From the NCBI GenBank assembly GCA_023395735.1, contig JAEWYI010000102.1:1-55176 (forward strand): a stretch of DNA of 55,176 nt, written 5' to 3'. The position numbers were made by a program, and so were the translations under genes. The notes under the pieces are model-generated. The model was given only the letters and a program-made list of their open reading frames with translations, ran no database searches and was not told the origin of the DNA. This DNA comes from Cyanobacteria bacterium OH_SFB_17. GTDB lineage: Bacteria; Cyanobacteriota; Vampirovibrionia; Gastranaerophilales; Gastranaerophilaceae. Positions 15,595-23,152 of this stretch are shown here, piece after piece (the stretch's first letter is position 1; each line of letters starts with the position of its first letter).

Positions 15595-16062
15595 ATGTAT
15601 GGATTATTAGCAGTATTTATCGGAGGCGGAATAGGCGCAGGGCTTAGGTTTTTGGTTTCGGATTTGCTTGGCAATTTTGGTCTGAGTTATGAGGCAACCT
15701 TTTTTGTAAACGTTTTAGGATGTCTTTTTCTCGGGTTTGTTTCTTATGTTGCAATTGCAAAAGACGATTTTCATCCAAATTTAAAGTCTTTTTTAACGAC
15801 AGGAATCGCCGGAGGGTTTACAACTTTTAGCACTTTCGGCTTGGAAGTTTATAATCTGATAATCTCGCATCAAGCGTTAGTAGGAATTACATATCTTTTG
15901 ATGAGTATTTTTGTCGGTCTTTTTGCCACTATGATAGGTATGATTTCTGCTAAAAGGTACTTGGCTTTTGAAAATGAGCTTGTGCTTCAGGAAGAAGTTG
16001 TTGAAGAATTTGACGAAAATTTAGAAGAAGAAAATGATTTGGAATTGGCGGTAAGGGATTGA
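15595..16062 (+). CDS. crcB: Fluoride exporter CrcB/Fluc, subunit 1
   Basis: A 155-residue four-helix Fluc-family fluoride channel. Signature segments are FIGGGIGAGLRF at the N-terminus, FFVNVLGCLFLGF with the pore Asn, and TTGIAGGFTTFSTFGLE containing the Phe-box. Fluc proteins export fluoride as antiparallel dimers. This copy has an unusual acidic C-terminal tail of about 27 residues (EEVVEEFDENLEEEND), absent from the second copy. It is controlled by the riboswitch just upstream and is followed one base later by the paralogue, so the two may form a heterodimer. Confidence 0.95.
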   Translation: MYGLLAVFIGGGIGAGLRFLVSDLLGNFGLSYEATFFVNVLGCLFLGFVSYVAIAKDDFHPNLKSFLTTGIAGGFTTFSTFGLEVYNLIISHQALVGITYLLMSIFVGLFATMIGMISAKRYLAFENELVLQEEVVEEFDENLEEENDLELAVRD

Positions 16063-16063
16063 T

Positions 16064-16435
16064 ATGGAAATATTTGTGATATTTATAGGCGGTGGAATTG
16101 GTGCTTGTTTAAGATATATTTTTTCTTTAGTTGCAAATGAAAAATTTAATTTGGCGCATTGGAGTACTTTTTTTATCAATATATTAGGCTGTGTTTTGAT
16201 AGGATTTGTTGTTGGTTTGGTTTCCAAATATCCTGATGTTATTAATCACAATGCATATTTATTTTTGACAACCGGTATTGCAGGCGGGTTCACAACGTTT
16301 AGCACATTTAGTTTGGAAAATATTAACCTTTTAAAAGAAGGAAAAGTTTTTCAGAGTATTTTGTATATGAATTTGAGTCTTTTTTTGGGGGTTATTTCAA
16401 TATTTGTAGGATTTAAATTCGCAGGAATTTTTTAG
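16064..16435 (+). CDS. crcB: Fluoride exporter CrcB/Fluc, subunit 2
   Basis: A 123-residue paralogue of the preceding gene with the same motifs (FIGGGIGACLRY, FFINILGCVLIGF, TTGIAGGFTTFSTFSLE) and normal family length. AAGGGATTGAT lies over the end of the first gene and serves as its ribosome site; the start is one base after the previous stop. Paired Fluc genes usually encode two fixed-orientation subunits, one in each membrane direction. A bidirectional terminator follows. Confidence 0.95.
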   Translation: MEIFVIFIGGGIGACLRYIFSLVANEKFNLAHWSTFFINILGCVLIGFVVGLVSKYPDVINHNAYLFLTTGIAGGFTTFSTFSLENINLLKEGKVFQSILYMNLSLFLGVISIFVGFKFAGIF

Positions 16436-16454
16436 ATAATATTTTTTGAAATAA

Positions 16455-16484
16455 AAAAAGAGAACCAAATTTGGTTCTCTTTTT
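16455..16484. terminator. Bidirectional rho-independent terminator
   Basis: A perfect 15-bp palindrome with GAGAACCAAA/TTTGGTTCTC as core, flanked by A and T runs. It lies between the convergent crcB genes and the GGGtGRT operon and can stop transcription from both sides. Confidence 0.9.
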
Positions 16485-16502
16485 GTTATAAAGGTTTTAT
16501 AA

Positions 16503-17501
16503 CTAACCTGCGTTTGAAATTGCAACCGCAACTGCGACAGTAGCTCCAACCATAGGGTTGTTACCCATTCCGATTACACCCATCATCTCAACGTGGGCAG
16601 GTACAGAAGATGAACCTGCAAACTGAGCATCAGAGTGCATTCTTCCCATAGTGTCAGTCATACCATAGCTTGCAGGACCTGCAGCCATGTTATCAGGGTG
16701 AAGAGTTCTTCCTGTTCCACCGCCTGATGCTACTGAGAAATATTTTTTGTTGTGCTCAACAGCCCATTTTTTGTAAGTTCCAGCTACAGGGTGTTGGAAT
16801 CTTGTAGGGTTAGTAGAGTTTCCTGTGATAGAAACATCAACGCCTTCGTGAATCATAATAGCAACGCCTTCAGAAACGTCATCCGCGCCGTATACTTTTA
16901 CCGCTGCTTTTTCGCCTTTAGAAAAAGCTCTTTCGCTAACGATATTAAGCTTTCCTGCCGCGTAGTCATATTGAGTTTCAACGTGAGTGAATCCGTTTAT
17001 ACGAGAAATTACGTACGCTGCATCTTTTCCCAGCCCGTTTAAGATTACTCTCAAAGGTTCTTTTCTAACTTTGTTAGCGTTTCTTGCAATACCGATAGCG
17101 CCTTCTGCTGCTGCAAAAGATTCGTGTCCTGCTAAGAAAGCGAAGCATTTTGTGTCTTCAGTCAAAAGCATAGCTGCAAGGTTTCCGTGTCCGATGCCGA
17201 CTTCTCTTTGGTCGCCAACAGAACCGGGAATACAAAAAGCTTGCAAGCCCAAACCGATTGTACTTGCTGCTTCAGCTGCATTTGTAATGCCTCTTTTTAT
17301 CGCAATTGCTGCCCCTAAAGTGTAAGCCCAGCTTGCGTTTTCAAAAGCTATATTTTGGATGCCTTTTACAATCGCATCAACGTCAATGTTTTTAGATAAG
17401 CAGATTTCTCTTGCTTCTTCTAAAGATTTAATTCCATATTCAGCCATAACTTTGTCAAGTTTAGCCTGTCTTCTATCTTGTCCTTCAAATTTTACTGTCA
17501 T
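16503..17501 (-). CDS. GGGtGRT protein (uncharacterised, partner of a NifU-like scaffold)
   Basis: A 332-residue soluble protein carrying the namesake motif GGGTGRT at residues 260-266, followed by LHPDNMAAGPASYGMTD. Gly-rich and His-containing conserved stretches such as GDQREVGIGHGNLAAML (about 96-112) and FLAGHESFAAAEGA (122-134) are present. The family is known as a conserved protein of anaerobic gut bacteria with no established biochemistry. It is encoded five nt downstream of an Fe-S scaffold-like gene, as in other genomes I recall, so a role in Fe-S or cofactor handling is inferred. Length appears complete. Confidence 0.85.
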   Translation of the reverse strand: MTVKFEGQDRRQAKLDKVMAEYGIKSLEEAREICLSKNIDVDAIVKGIQNIAFENASWAYTLGAAIAIKRGITNAAEAASTIGLGLQAFCIPGSVGDQREVGIGHGNLAAMLLTEDTKCFAFLAGHESFAAAEGAIGIARNANKVRKEPLRVILNGLGKDAAYVISRINGFTHVETQYDYAAGKLNIVSERAFSKGEKAAVKVYGADDVSEGVAIMIHEGVDVSITGNSTNPTRFQHPVAGTYKKWAVEHNKKYFSVASGGGTGRTLHPDNMAAGPASYGMTDTMGRMHSDAQFAGSSSVPAHVEMMGVIGMGNNPMVGATVAVAVAISNAG

Positions 17502-17506
17502 TATTA

Positions 17507-18208
17507 TTACTCCTTACGTGGGTCAATTTTTGTAACTGCTTCGTCAAAGCGACCATAAGTTTTAACGTTGTTTTCAAACGCTTCTTTAGCATCCGCACCT
17601 TTTCTGATTGATTCCATCATTTTTCCAAGGTGAACAAATTTGTAACCAATGATTTCTTTGTTTTCGTCCAAACCAAGCTCAAGAATATAGCCTTCAGCCA
17701 GTTCCAAATATCTTGGGCCTTTTACTTTTGTAGAGTATATAGTACCAACTTGAGAACGAAGTCCTTTGCCTAAATCTTCCAAACCTGCGCCAATAGGCAA
17801 TCCGTTGTCAGAAAAAGCTGTTTGAGAACGTCCGTAAACTATTTGCAAGAACAATTCTCTCATCGCTGTATTGATAGCATCGCAAACCAAATCAGAGTTT
17901 AAAGCTTCCAAAATAGTTTTGCCAACCAATATTTCACCAGCCATCGCTGCAGAGTGGGTCATACCGGAGCAGCCGATAGTTTCTACCAAAGCTTCTTCGA
18001 TAATACCTTCTTTAATGTTTAAAGTTAATTTGCAAGCTCCTTGTTGAGGTGCACACCAGCCGATACCGTGTGTTAAACCTGAAATATCTTTAATCTCTTT
18101 TGCATAAGTCCATTTACCTTCCTGCGGAATTGGCGCAGGATTGTGGTTTGCGCCTTTTGCAACGCAACACATTTCCATTACTTCATGGGAACAATTTTCA
18201 CAACTCAT
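17507..18208 (-). CDS. NifU-like iron-sulfur cluster assembly scaffold protein
   Basis: A 233-residue protein related to the IscU/NifU scaffold. Candidate cluster ligands are Cys52, Cys59, Cys80 (VETIGCSGMTHSAAMAGEIL) and Cys109, arranged as in the U-type fold; the phrase LVGKTILEAL also matches the family. An extra Cys-rich N-terminus (C3, C6, C14, C15) and a C-terminal extension set it apart from minimal IscU. Gene pairing with GGGtGRT suggests they act together. AAGGAGATTAAG gives a strong translation start. Confidence 0.85.
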   Translation of the reverse strand: MSCENCSHEVMEMCCVAKGANHNPAPIPQEGKWTYAKEIKDISGLTHGIGWCAPQQGACKLTLNIKEGIIEEALVETIGCSGMTHSAAMAGEILVGKTILEALNSDLVCDAINTAMRELFLQIVYGRSQTAFSDNGLPIGAGLEDLGKGLRSQVGTIYSTKVKGPRYLELAEGYILELGLDENKEIIGYKFVHLGKMMESIRKGADAKEAFENNVKTYGRFDEAVTKIDPRKE

Positions 18209-18276
18209 CTTAATCTCCTTTTTTAAAGTCCATATTCTAATTTTATTCCTAAAAGATATTTAGTCAAATATAGAAA

Positions 18277-18852
18277 TTATTTTTTAAAAGAATAAATCAC
18301 TTCTTCAACAGCTTTCGGGCAAAGTCCCATTATGTTTTTAAAGCTGCCTTCCACAGAAGAAACAAAACCATCGGGAAGTTCTTGAATTCCATATGAGCCT
18401 GCTTTATCCAGCGGCATATATTTTTCTATATAATCTTTTATCAACTTGTCAGAAAGCTCTTTGAAGACAACGTAGCTCACTGTTGATACAATTTTGGTTT
18501 TTTCTGATTCAACACAAATTCCGCACACGCTTGTCACTACGGAGTGTTTTTTATCGCTCAAATTTTTCAGCATCAAAAAAGCTTCTTTTTCATCTTTAGG
18601 TTTGCCAAGAATTTTATTTTGCAAAACAACAACGGTGTCAGCGCTTAATACCAAGGCGCTTTGCGATTTTTCGAACTTGATAAAAACATCTTTTGCTTTG
18701 TTGAGCGCAAGCATTTCAATCTTTTCTACAGAAAAAATGTCATTTTCTAGCTTTTCATCATAATCAGAAGGCACAATTTCAAAATCCAGCCCCATCTCTT
18801 TTAGTATTTCTTTTCGCCTCGGAGAAGCCGACGCTAAAATTATCTTTTTCAA
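18277..18852 (-). CDS. maf: Maf-family nucleoside triphosphate pyrophosphatase
   Basis: A 191-residue Maf protein, a house-cleaning enzyme that hydrolyses non-canonical or modified NTPs. It shows the N-terminal signature ILASASPRRKEIL, the catalytic SADTVVVLQNKILGKP and the later DKAGSYGIQ. Start choice: an ATG six codons upstream exists but has no ribosome site, whereas AAAGGA lies six nt before the TTG at 18850-18852 that begins (M)KKIILASAS, so TTG is preferred. Within-family specificity (dTTP/UTP versus 7-methyl-GTP) is not decided here. Confidence 0.92.
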   Translation of the reverse strand: MKKIILASASPRRKEILKEMGLDFEIVPSDYDEKLENDIFSVEKIEMLALNKAKDVFIKFEKSQSALVLSADTVVVLQNKILGKPKDEKEAFLMLKNLSDKKHSVVTSVCGICVESEKTKIVSTVSYVVFKELSDKLIKDYIEKYMPLDKAGSYGIQELPDGFVSSVEGSFKNIMGLCPKAVEEVIYSFKK

Positions 18853-18911
18853 TACAAATCCTTTCGGCATTTTTTTCTAAAATAAATTTTAGCAGAAAAA
18901 TCCCAAATAAA

Positions 18912-18937
18912 AAGCCATCAACTTTATTTGATGGCTT
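18912..18937 (-). terminator. Rho-independent terminator
   Basis: Stem AAGCCATCAA/TTGATGGCTT with a six-base loop; on the minus strand it is followed by TTTTTATTT. It lies about 110 nt downstream of the 80-aa gene and ahead of maf, and so ends the former's transcript. Confidence 0.85.
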
Positions 18938-19044
18938 ATCGTTAAGGAGAAATTCTTTTTACTATGTTTTAGGATATTTTATAATTAACACCACAGATAT
19001 GGTGTATGTTATACACTTGTTTTAGGCTGTACTGTCCCTATCGC

Positions 19045-19287
19045 CTAACCTTGGAGAGTTGCAGCTTTTCTGTATTGAGCGTTGCGAGCGTTTACGTTGT
19101 AGCATACTGAAGCCAATTTTTGGCTTAGTGCAAACATATTTCTAGACATAGAAGCATAATCGTTCATAGCTTCCATCATTTTTTCAGGTTGAACCATCGA
19201 TTCAATCGCATCGTGGTTGTCTACTTTTTCAGTTGCGTATTTTTTCACTAAAAGTTGATCAATGTAATCTTCTGCCCCAATAGCCAT
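19045..19287 (-). CDS. Small hypothetical helical protein beside flagellar operon
   Basis: An 80-residue protein, nearly all alpha-helix by composition, Met-rich (MVQPEKMMEAMNDYASMSRNM), with no signal peptide or membrane segment. AAGGGGG precedes the ATG. It is transcribed divergently from the flagellar rod operon and has its own terminator. Size and helical-hairpin look are reminiscent of secretion-system needle or flagellar export substrates, but I recognise no family and this is only a suggestion. Its leader carries repeated GGGA motifs (see 19314-19397). Confidence 0.65.
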   Translation of the reverse strand: MAIGAEDYIDQLLVKKYATEKVDNHDAIESMVQPEKMMEAMNDYASMSRNMFALSQKLASVCYNVNARNAQYRKAATLQG

Positions 19288-19639
19288 AATAATTCCCCCT
19301 TATAATTTTGTAATCCCTAAGTCCCTTATTTCAATCCCAATCATTGAAATATACTTTTTAAATCCCTAGAATAATTTATCCCTTATAAAATATCCCTTAC
19401 TTATATAAAGGATTTCATCTCAGAGAAATTGACTTTTTTACTTTTGATATTAAGAAATGTTACAAGAATGAGTTTTTTTTATGTATAAAAAGGAGCTTTT
19501 AGAATAAATAGACCACATGGTCTACGCGGGAGAATAAATTTTAACCTCGGGATTGATGTTCAGTTTCATTCAAATATAGTACAGTGTATGTGTAAGATTA
19601 TAAATTTAGGGATTTTGTATCGTACTCGAGGGAATAGAC
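19288..19639. other. Divergent intergenic region between the 80-aa gene and the flagellar operon
   Basis: This 352-nt non-coding stretch must hold the promoters of two divergent units. The left part contains repeated GGGA boxes in the minus-strand leader. The right part contains an AT-rich tract and further GGGAT boxes (about 19552 and 19612) before the flagellar operon. No clear sigma-28 or sigma-54 site was found by eye. Confidence 0.5.
19314..19397 (-). promoter_or_regulatory. Cluster of six GGGA-type motifs in the leader of the 80-aa gene
   Basis: On the minus strand the leader contains GGGA at six places in 84 bases (TCCC on plus at 19314, 19322, 19335, 19363, 19379 and 19393), mostly as TAGGGAT or TAAGGGAT. 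Several match ANGGA, the core bound by the RNA-binding regulator CsrA, which controls flagellar genes in many bacteria. Spacing is irregular. The link to CsrA is an inference. Confidence 0.35.
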
Positions 19640-20191
19640 TTGGAAATTACAGGATTAGAAATAACTTTACAGAGAATTCAATCTATAGAACAGCAGTTTC
19701 AAAAGCTGACGGGAGAGCCTGTCGGGATAAAACCGGACAGTGATTTTCAAAAGATTTTGGATTCTTCGATGGAAAAAAACTACGGTGAGGATGTTTCCAA
19801 GGATGAAATTAATCAGCTTATAGACGCTTATTCAAAGAAAAACGGGCTTGATCCGGACTTTGTAAAAGCGGTTGTAAAACAAGAATCAGGCTTTAATGAA
19901 AAAGCGACATCCCGTTGCGGAGCTGCAGGATTGATGCAGTTGATGCCGGGAACAGCAAAGGGGCTTGGGGTTGAAAACCCATATGATGCAGAACAAAACG
20001 TACGAGGCGGGACTAAAATGCTCGCAAATTTAATGAAAACATACGGCGGCAAAAAAGATCTTGTGCTTGCAGCATATAACGCAGGCGGGGGCGCTGTAAA
20101 AAAATACGGAGGAGTGCCACCGTATAAAGAAACTCAAAACTACGTAAAAAATGTTCTAAGCATTTATAACAGATACAAAGGAGGTGCATAA
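19640..20191 (+). CDS. Lytic transglycosylase (SLT domain), flagellar
   Basis: A 183-residue soluble-lytic-transglycosylase-type enzyme that opens peptidoglycan. An N-terminal region (about 1-60) is followed by the SLT domain with catalytic Glu82 in KQESGFNEKA, then GAAGLMQLMPGTA and AAYNAGGGAVKKYGG. There is no obvious signal peptide, so it may be exported by the flagellar type III system to let the rod cross the wall, as the muramidase domain of FlgJ does elsewhere. Here FlgJ (24325-24663) lacks that domain, which supports division of labour. The frame begins with TTG; GAGGGAAT is a plausible ribosome site. Confidence 0.9.
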   Translation: MEITGLEITLQRIQSIEQQFQKLTGEPVGIKPDSDFQKILDSSMEKNYGEDVSKDEINQLIDAYSKKNGLDPDFVKAVVKQESGFNEKATSRCGAAGLMQLMPGTAKGLGVENPYDAEQNVRGGTKMLANLMKTYGGKKDLVLAAYNAGGGAVKKYGGVPPYKETQNYVKNVLSIYNRYKGGA

Positions 20192-20985
20192 TGATTATAA
20201 GAGGATTGGAAGCAGCCGCAAACGGTATGCAAGCCTTGATTAACCAAAATGACTCCACTGCAAATAACATTGCAAACGCCAATACAATGGGCTATAAAAG
20301 ACAAATGTTGGTGTTTAAAAACATTTATGATTCAAACATAGTTCAACAAGATGCCAACGGTGGTGATGTTAAAAATATAGGTGAATTAAGTGTAGGATGT
20401 CAGGTTCAAAAATTGACTTATGATTTTTCGCAAGGGGTTTTGACAAAAACAGAAAATATTTTTGATGTAGCAATTGAAGGGGACGGTTTTTTCAAAGTTC
20501 AATCACCTGATGGAGAAGTTTCATATACAAGAAACGGTTCGTTTATACTCAACAATAACGGCAATCTAGTGACAAAAGACGGAGATTATGTTCTTGACGG
20601 CAACGGAACTCCGATAAAAATTAAAGCAAATGATGTAGTGATGAGATCGCTAAATGATATTATAATAACAAGTGATGGACAAATAGAATTAAACGGTCAA
20701 GACGATCAGGTAATGTTACAAAAAATCGGAGTTTTCGATTTTACAAACAAAGAAAACATGAACTACATCGGAGGAGCGAAATTCAAGCCATCAGATGCAA
20801 GTATGCAGGAGGTTCGCCCTGTGAATTTCAAAATTCAGCAGGGTACATTGGAAACATCAAACGCAAACATAGTTAACGAGATGATTAAAACAATTAGTAC
20901 ATCAAGAAACTATGAAACTCTATCAAAGCTTGTAAAAGCGGATGGAGACAGTCTTTCAAATGTTATGACAGTTGGAAGATTATAA
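20191..20985 (+). CDS. flgF: Flagellar basal-body rod protein FlgF
   Basis: A 264-residue rod/hook-family protein. The N-terminal rod motif NDSTANNIANANTMGYKRQ and the C-terminal helix ETSNANIVNEMIKTISTSRNYE are both present, with the flagellar hook-basal body central domain (GDGFFKVQSPDGEVSYTRNGSF) between. FlgF forms part of the proximal rod in the periplasm. It overlaps the transglycosylase stop by one base and has an ideal GGAGGTG ribosome site. FlgF and FlgG are close paralogues; assignment as FlgF rests on gene order and the more divergent sequence. Confidence 0.88.
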   Translation: MIIRGLEAAANGMQALINQNDSTANNIANANTMGYKRQMLVFKNIYDSNIVQQDANGGDVKNIGELSVGCQVQKLTYDFSQGVLTKTENIFDVAIEGDGFFKVQSPDGEVSYTRNGSFILNNNGNLVTKDGDYVLDGNGTPIKIKANDVVMRSLNDIIITSDGQIELNGQDDQVMLQKIGVFDFTNKENMNYIGGAKFKPSDASMQEVRPVNFKIQQGTLETSNANIVNEMIKTISTSRNYETLSKLVKADGDSLSNVMTVGRL

Positions 20986-21004
20986 GACTAACGGGAGGAA
21001 ATAA

Positions 21005-21790
21005 ATGCTAAGAGCTTTATCAACAGCTGCAACAGGTATGATAGCGCAACAGAATTATCTGGACGTTATCTCAAACAATATTGCTAACGTTAACACAACC
21101 GGATTTAAAAAGGCCAGAGTTGAGTTTCAAGATATGTTAAGCCAAACGGTCAAATCGCCTGGTGCAATGATTACGCAAGGTACATTTCAGCCTGTCGGAA
21201 TTGAATATGGTCTAGGTGTAAAAACGGCTTCAACCACAAGAGTTTTTGGTCAAGGAACGGCTGTTTCCACAGACAGAAGTCTTGACGCTTCGATTCAGGG
21301 CGAAGGCTTTTTCCAAGTTATGAAAACAGACGGAACTCTTGCTTATACAAGAGACGGTTCGTTTAAGGTGGATTCTATGGGGCAGCTTTGTACAACTGAC
21401 GGTCTGCTTATTCAGCCGCAGATAACCCTTCCTCAGGATTACACAGAAGTTAATATTACAGAAGATGGAAACATTTCTGTATCTCAAGGTGATGATACAA
21501 CCCAGCAGATTGTGGGTACAATTCAGCTTGTAAGATTTCAAAACCCATCAGGGCTTTTGGCAGTAGGCCACAACCTTTATGTTGAAACTGCAGCATCAGG
21601 AAACCCGATTCAAGACACACCTGGGCAAAACGGTATGGGAACACTTCAACAAGGATTTTTAGAAGGTTCAAACGTTCAGATTGTAGAAGAATTAATCAGC
21701 TTGATTAAGGCTGAAAGAGCTTTTGAATCTAACTCAAAAATCATTAATGCAGCAAGCGATATCTTAAAAAATACAAATCAAATAGTCTAA
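21005..21790 (+). CDS. flgG: Flagellar distal rod protein FlgG
   Basis: A 261-residue protein highly typical of FlgG. It begins MLRALSTAATGMIAQQNYLDVISNNIANVNTTGFKKARVEFQD, with the family's rod signature SNNIANVNTTGFKK, contains EGFFQVMKTDGTLAYTRDGSF and ends with EGSNVQIVEELISLIKAERAFESNSK. FlgG polymerises into the distal rod through the P- and L-rings. Length is the usual 260. It follows flgF by 19 nt in the same operon. [Only key segments are quoted; the N-terminal conserved block spans about residues 1-44.]. Confidence 0.95.
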   Translation: MLRALSTAATGMIAQQNYLDVISNNIANVNTTGFKKARVEFQDMLSQTVKSPGAMITQGTFQPVGIEYGLGVKTASTTRVFGQGTAVSTDRSLDASIQGEGFFQVMKTDGTLAYTRDGSFKVDSMGQLCTTDGLLIQPQITLPQDYTEVNITEDGNISVSQGDDTTQQIVGTIQLVRFQNPSGLLAVGHNLYVETAASGNPIQDTPGQNGMGTLQQGFLEGSNVQIVEELISLIKAERAFESNSKIINAASDILKNTNQIV

Positions 21791-21801
21791 GGATAAACGT
21801 C

Positions 21802-22509
21802 GTGAAAAAGATTTTTTCATTAACATTAATAGTAATTTTAGCTTTAACCGCAGTTAAGGCGGATGCTAATGTTGTGAAAGAAAGTGAATTAAAATCTATT
21901 ATTGCGCAAAAAGTAGTTGAAAATTTCAGACAGTACACAGATGCTCAAATGGAAGTAAATGTAGTTGCACTTCCTTTTAGAGAACTTAATTTGCCAGAAG
22001 GACAGATTACTTACGAAATAAAAACAAACGCAACAAAATTTATGGCAAGAGATTTAGAAAAAGTTACAGTTTACGTGAATGGAAGAGTTGCAAAAGTTTT
22101 TAATGCTCCGGTTGTAATCAAAGCTTATAAAAATGTTCTTGTTGCTTCTGGTGAAATTCCAAGAGAAAGAGAACTTTCTGCTTCTGTTGTAAAGATTGAA
22201 AAAAGAGAAGTTTCAAATATTATTGACAATGTTTTGGAAGCAGATGATTTGTCAAAAGGAATTATTGCAAAAAAATTCTTTGCGAAAAATGAGCTTGTTG
22301 ACAGAAGATACGTTAAATTGAGACCTGATATAATGAGAAATTCTTTGGTTACTGTGATGTTTAATACAAATAATTTAACAATCTCAATTGAAGCAACGGC
22401 ACTTTCCGATGGGAGTGTGGGCGATAATATTTGTATAATGAATAAAGGCTACAATAAAATTTACAAAGGAATTGTAATAGGCGAAAATAAGGTTTTGGTA
22501 AAAATATGA
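21802..22509 (+). CDS. flgA: Flagellar P-ring chaperone FlgA
   Basis: A 235-residue exported protein: signal peptide (MKKIFSLTLIVILALTAVKA), then a variable N-terminal domain and a C-terminal SAF-type domain from about residue 130 (KGIIAKKFFAKNELVDRRYVK) ending in the strand motif GDNICIMNKGYNKIYKG. FlgA assists FlgI in P-ring assembly around the rod. The start is GTG with AAGGATAA upstream. The last four bases overlap the flgH start (ATGA), showing coupling. Confidence 0.88.
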   Translation: MKKIFSLTLIVILALTAVKADANVVKESELKSIIAQKVVENFRQYTDAQMEVNVVALPFRELNLPEGQITYEIKTNATKFMARDLEKVTVYVNGRVAKVFNAPVVIKAYKNVLVASGEIPRERELSASVVKIEKREVSNIIDNVLEADDLSKGIIAKKFFAKNELVDRRYVKLRPDIMRNSLVTVMFNTNNLTISIEATALSDGSVGDNICIMNKGYNKIYKGIVIGENKVLVKI

Positions 22510-23132
22510 AGAAGATAATTACAAAAAGTTTAATAATGTGTTTGGTCATGTTTTCGGCGATGCAATCAACATTTGCCGAATCGTTGTTCACTCTTGGGGC
22601 TTCACAAACTTATGCTCCTGCACCTAAATCATTGTTCGGGGGGGTCCAAGCGCGTTCAGTCGGTGATTTGATTTCTATCATAATGGATGAAACAGTAAAA
22701 ATCGGCAACGATTTAACTTATTCTTCTAATAAAGAATCTTCAACAACTGATAATTTCAGCAAATTTTTCAACACGGTTCTTGGAAGAGATATAATAAACA
22801 GCAATTTAGGTACTTTCGGCGGCTCAAACGAGGTTACAAACTCTGCTTCTGCAAGTAACAAATTAACTTTTGGAGATACAATAGCTGTTCAGGTAATACA
22901 ACAAATGCCAAATGGAAATCTTGTTGTGCAGGGGAAAAAGACTCTTGTGAATGGAAATGAGCGTACAGATTTAATCGTAACCGGAATTGTCGATCCTCGT
23001 TGGATTAATGCAACCGGTCAGGTTTATTCAAAATATGTTGCAAACCTTCAATTCGGACTTTCAGGAAGAGGTTCAATTTCAAGAAGCAGCAACGAAGGTA
23101 TAATAAACAGATTTATAAAATACTTGTTCTAA
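22506..23132 (+). CDS. flgH: Flagellar L-ring protein FlgH
   Basis: A 208-residue FlgH. A signal peptide ends at TFA (about residue 24). The body has the family segments ARSVGDLISIIMDE, LTFGDTIAVQVIQQMPNGNLVVQGKK and GIVDPRWINATGQVYSKYVANL. FlgH forms the outer-membrane L-ring bushing, direct evidence for a diderm envelope. Unlike the enterobacterial protein there is no lipobox: the only Cys in the signal region sits after Met, not Gly/Ala/Ser, so a type I signal is expected. Confidence 0.93.
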   Translation: MKKIITKSLIMCLVMFSAMQSTFAESLFTLGASQTYAPAPKSLFGGVQARSVGDLISIIMDETVKIGNDLTYSSNKESSTTDNFSKFFNTVLGRDIINSNLGTFGGSNEVTNSASASNKLTFGDTIAVQVIQQMPNGNLVVQGKKTLVNGNERTDLIVTGIVDPRWINATGQVYSKYVANLQFGLSGRGSISRSSNEGIINRFIKYLF

Positions 23133-23152
23133 CAAGAGAGGAAGTTGACACA

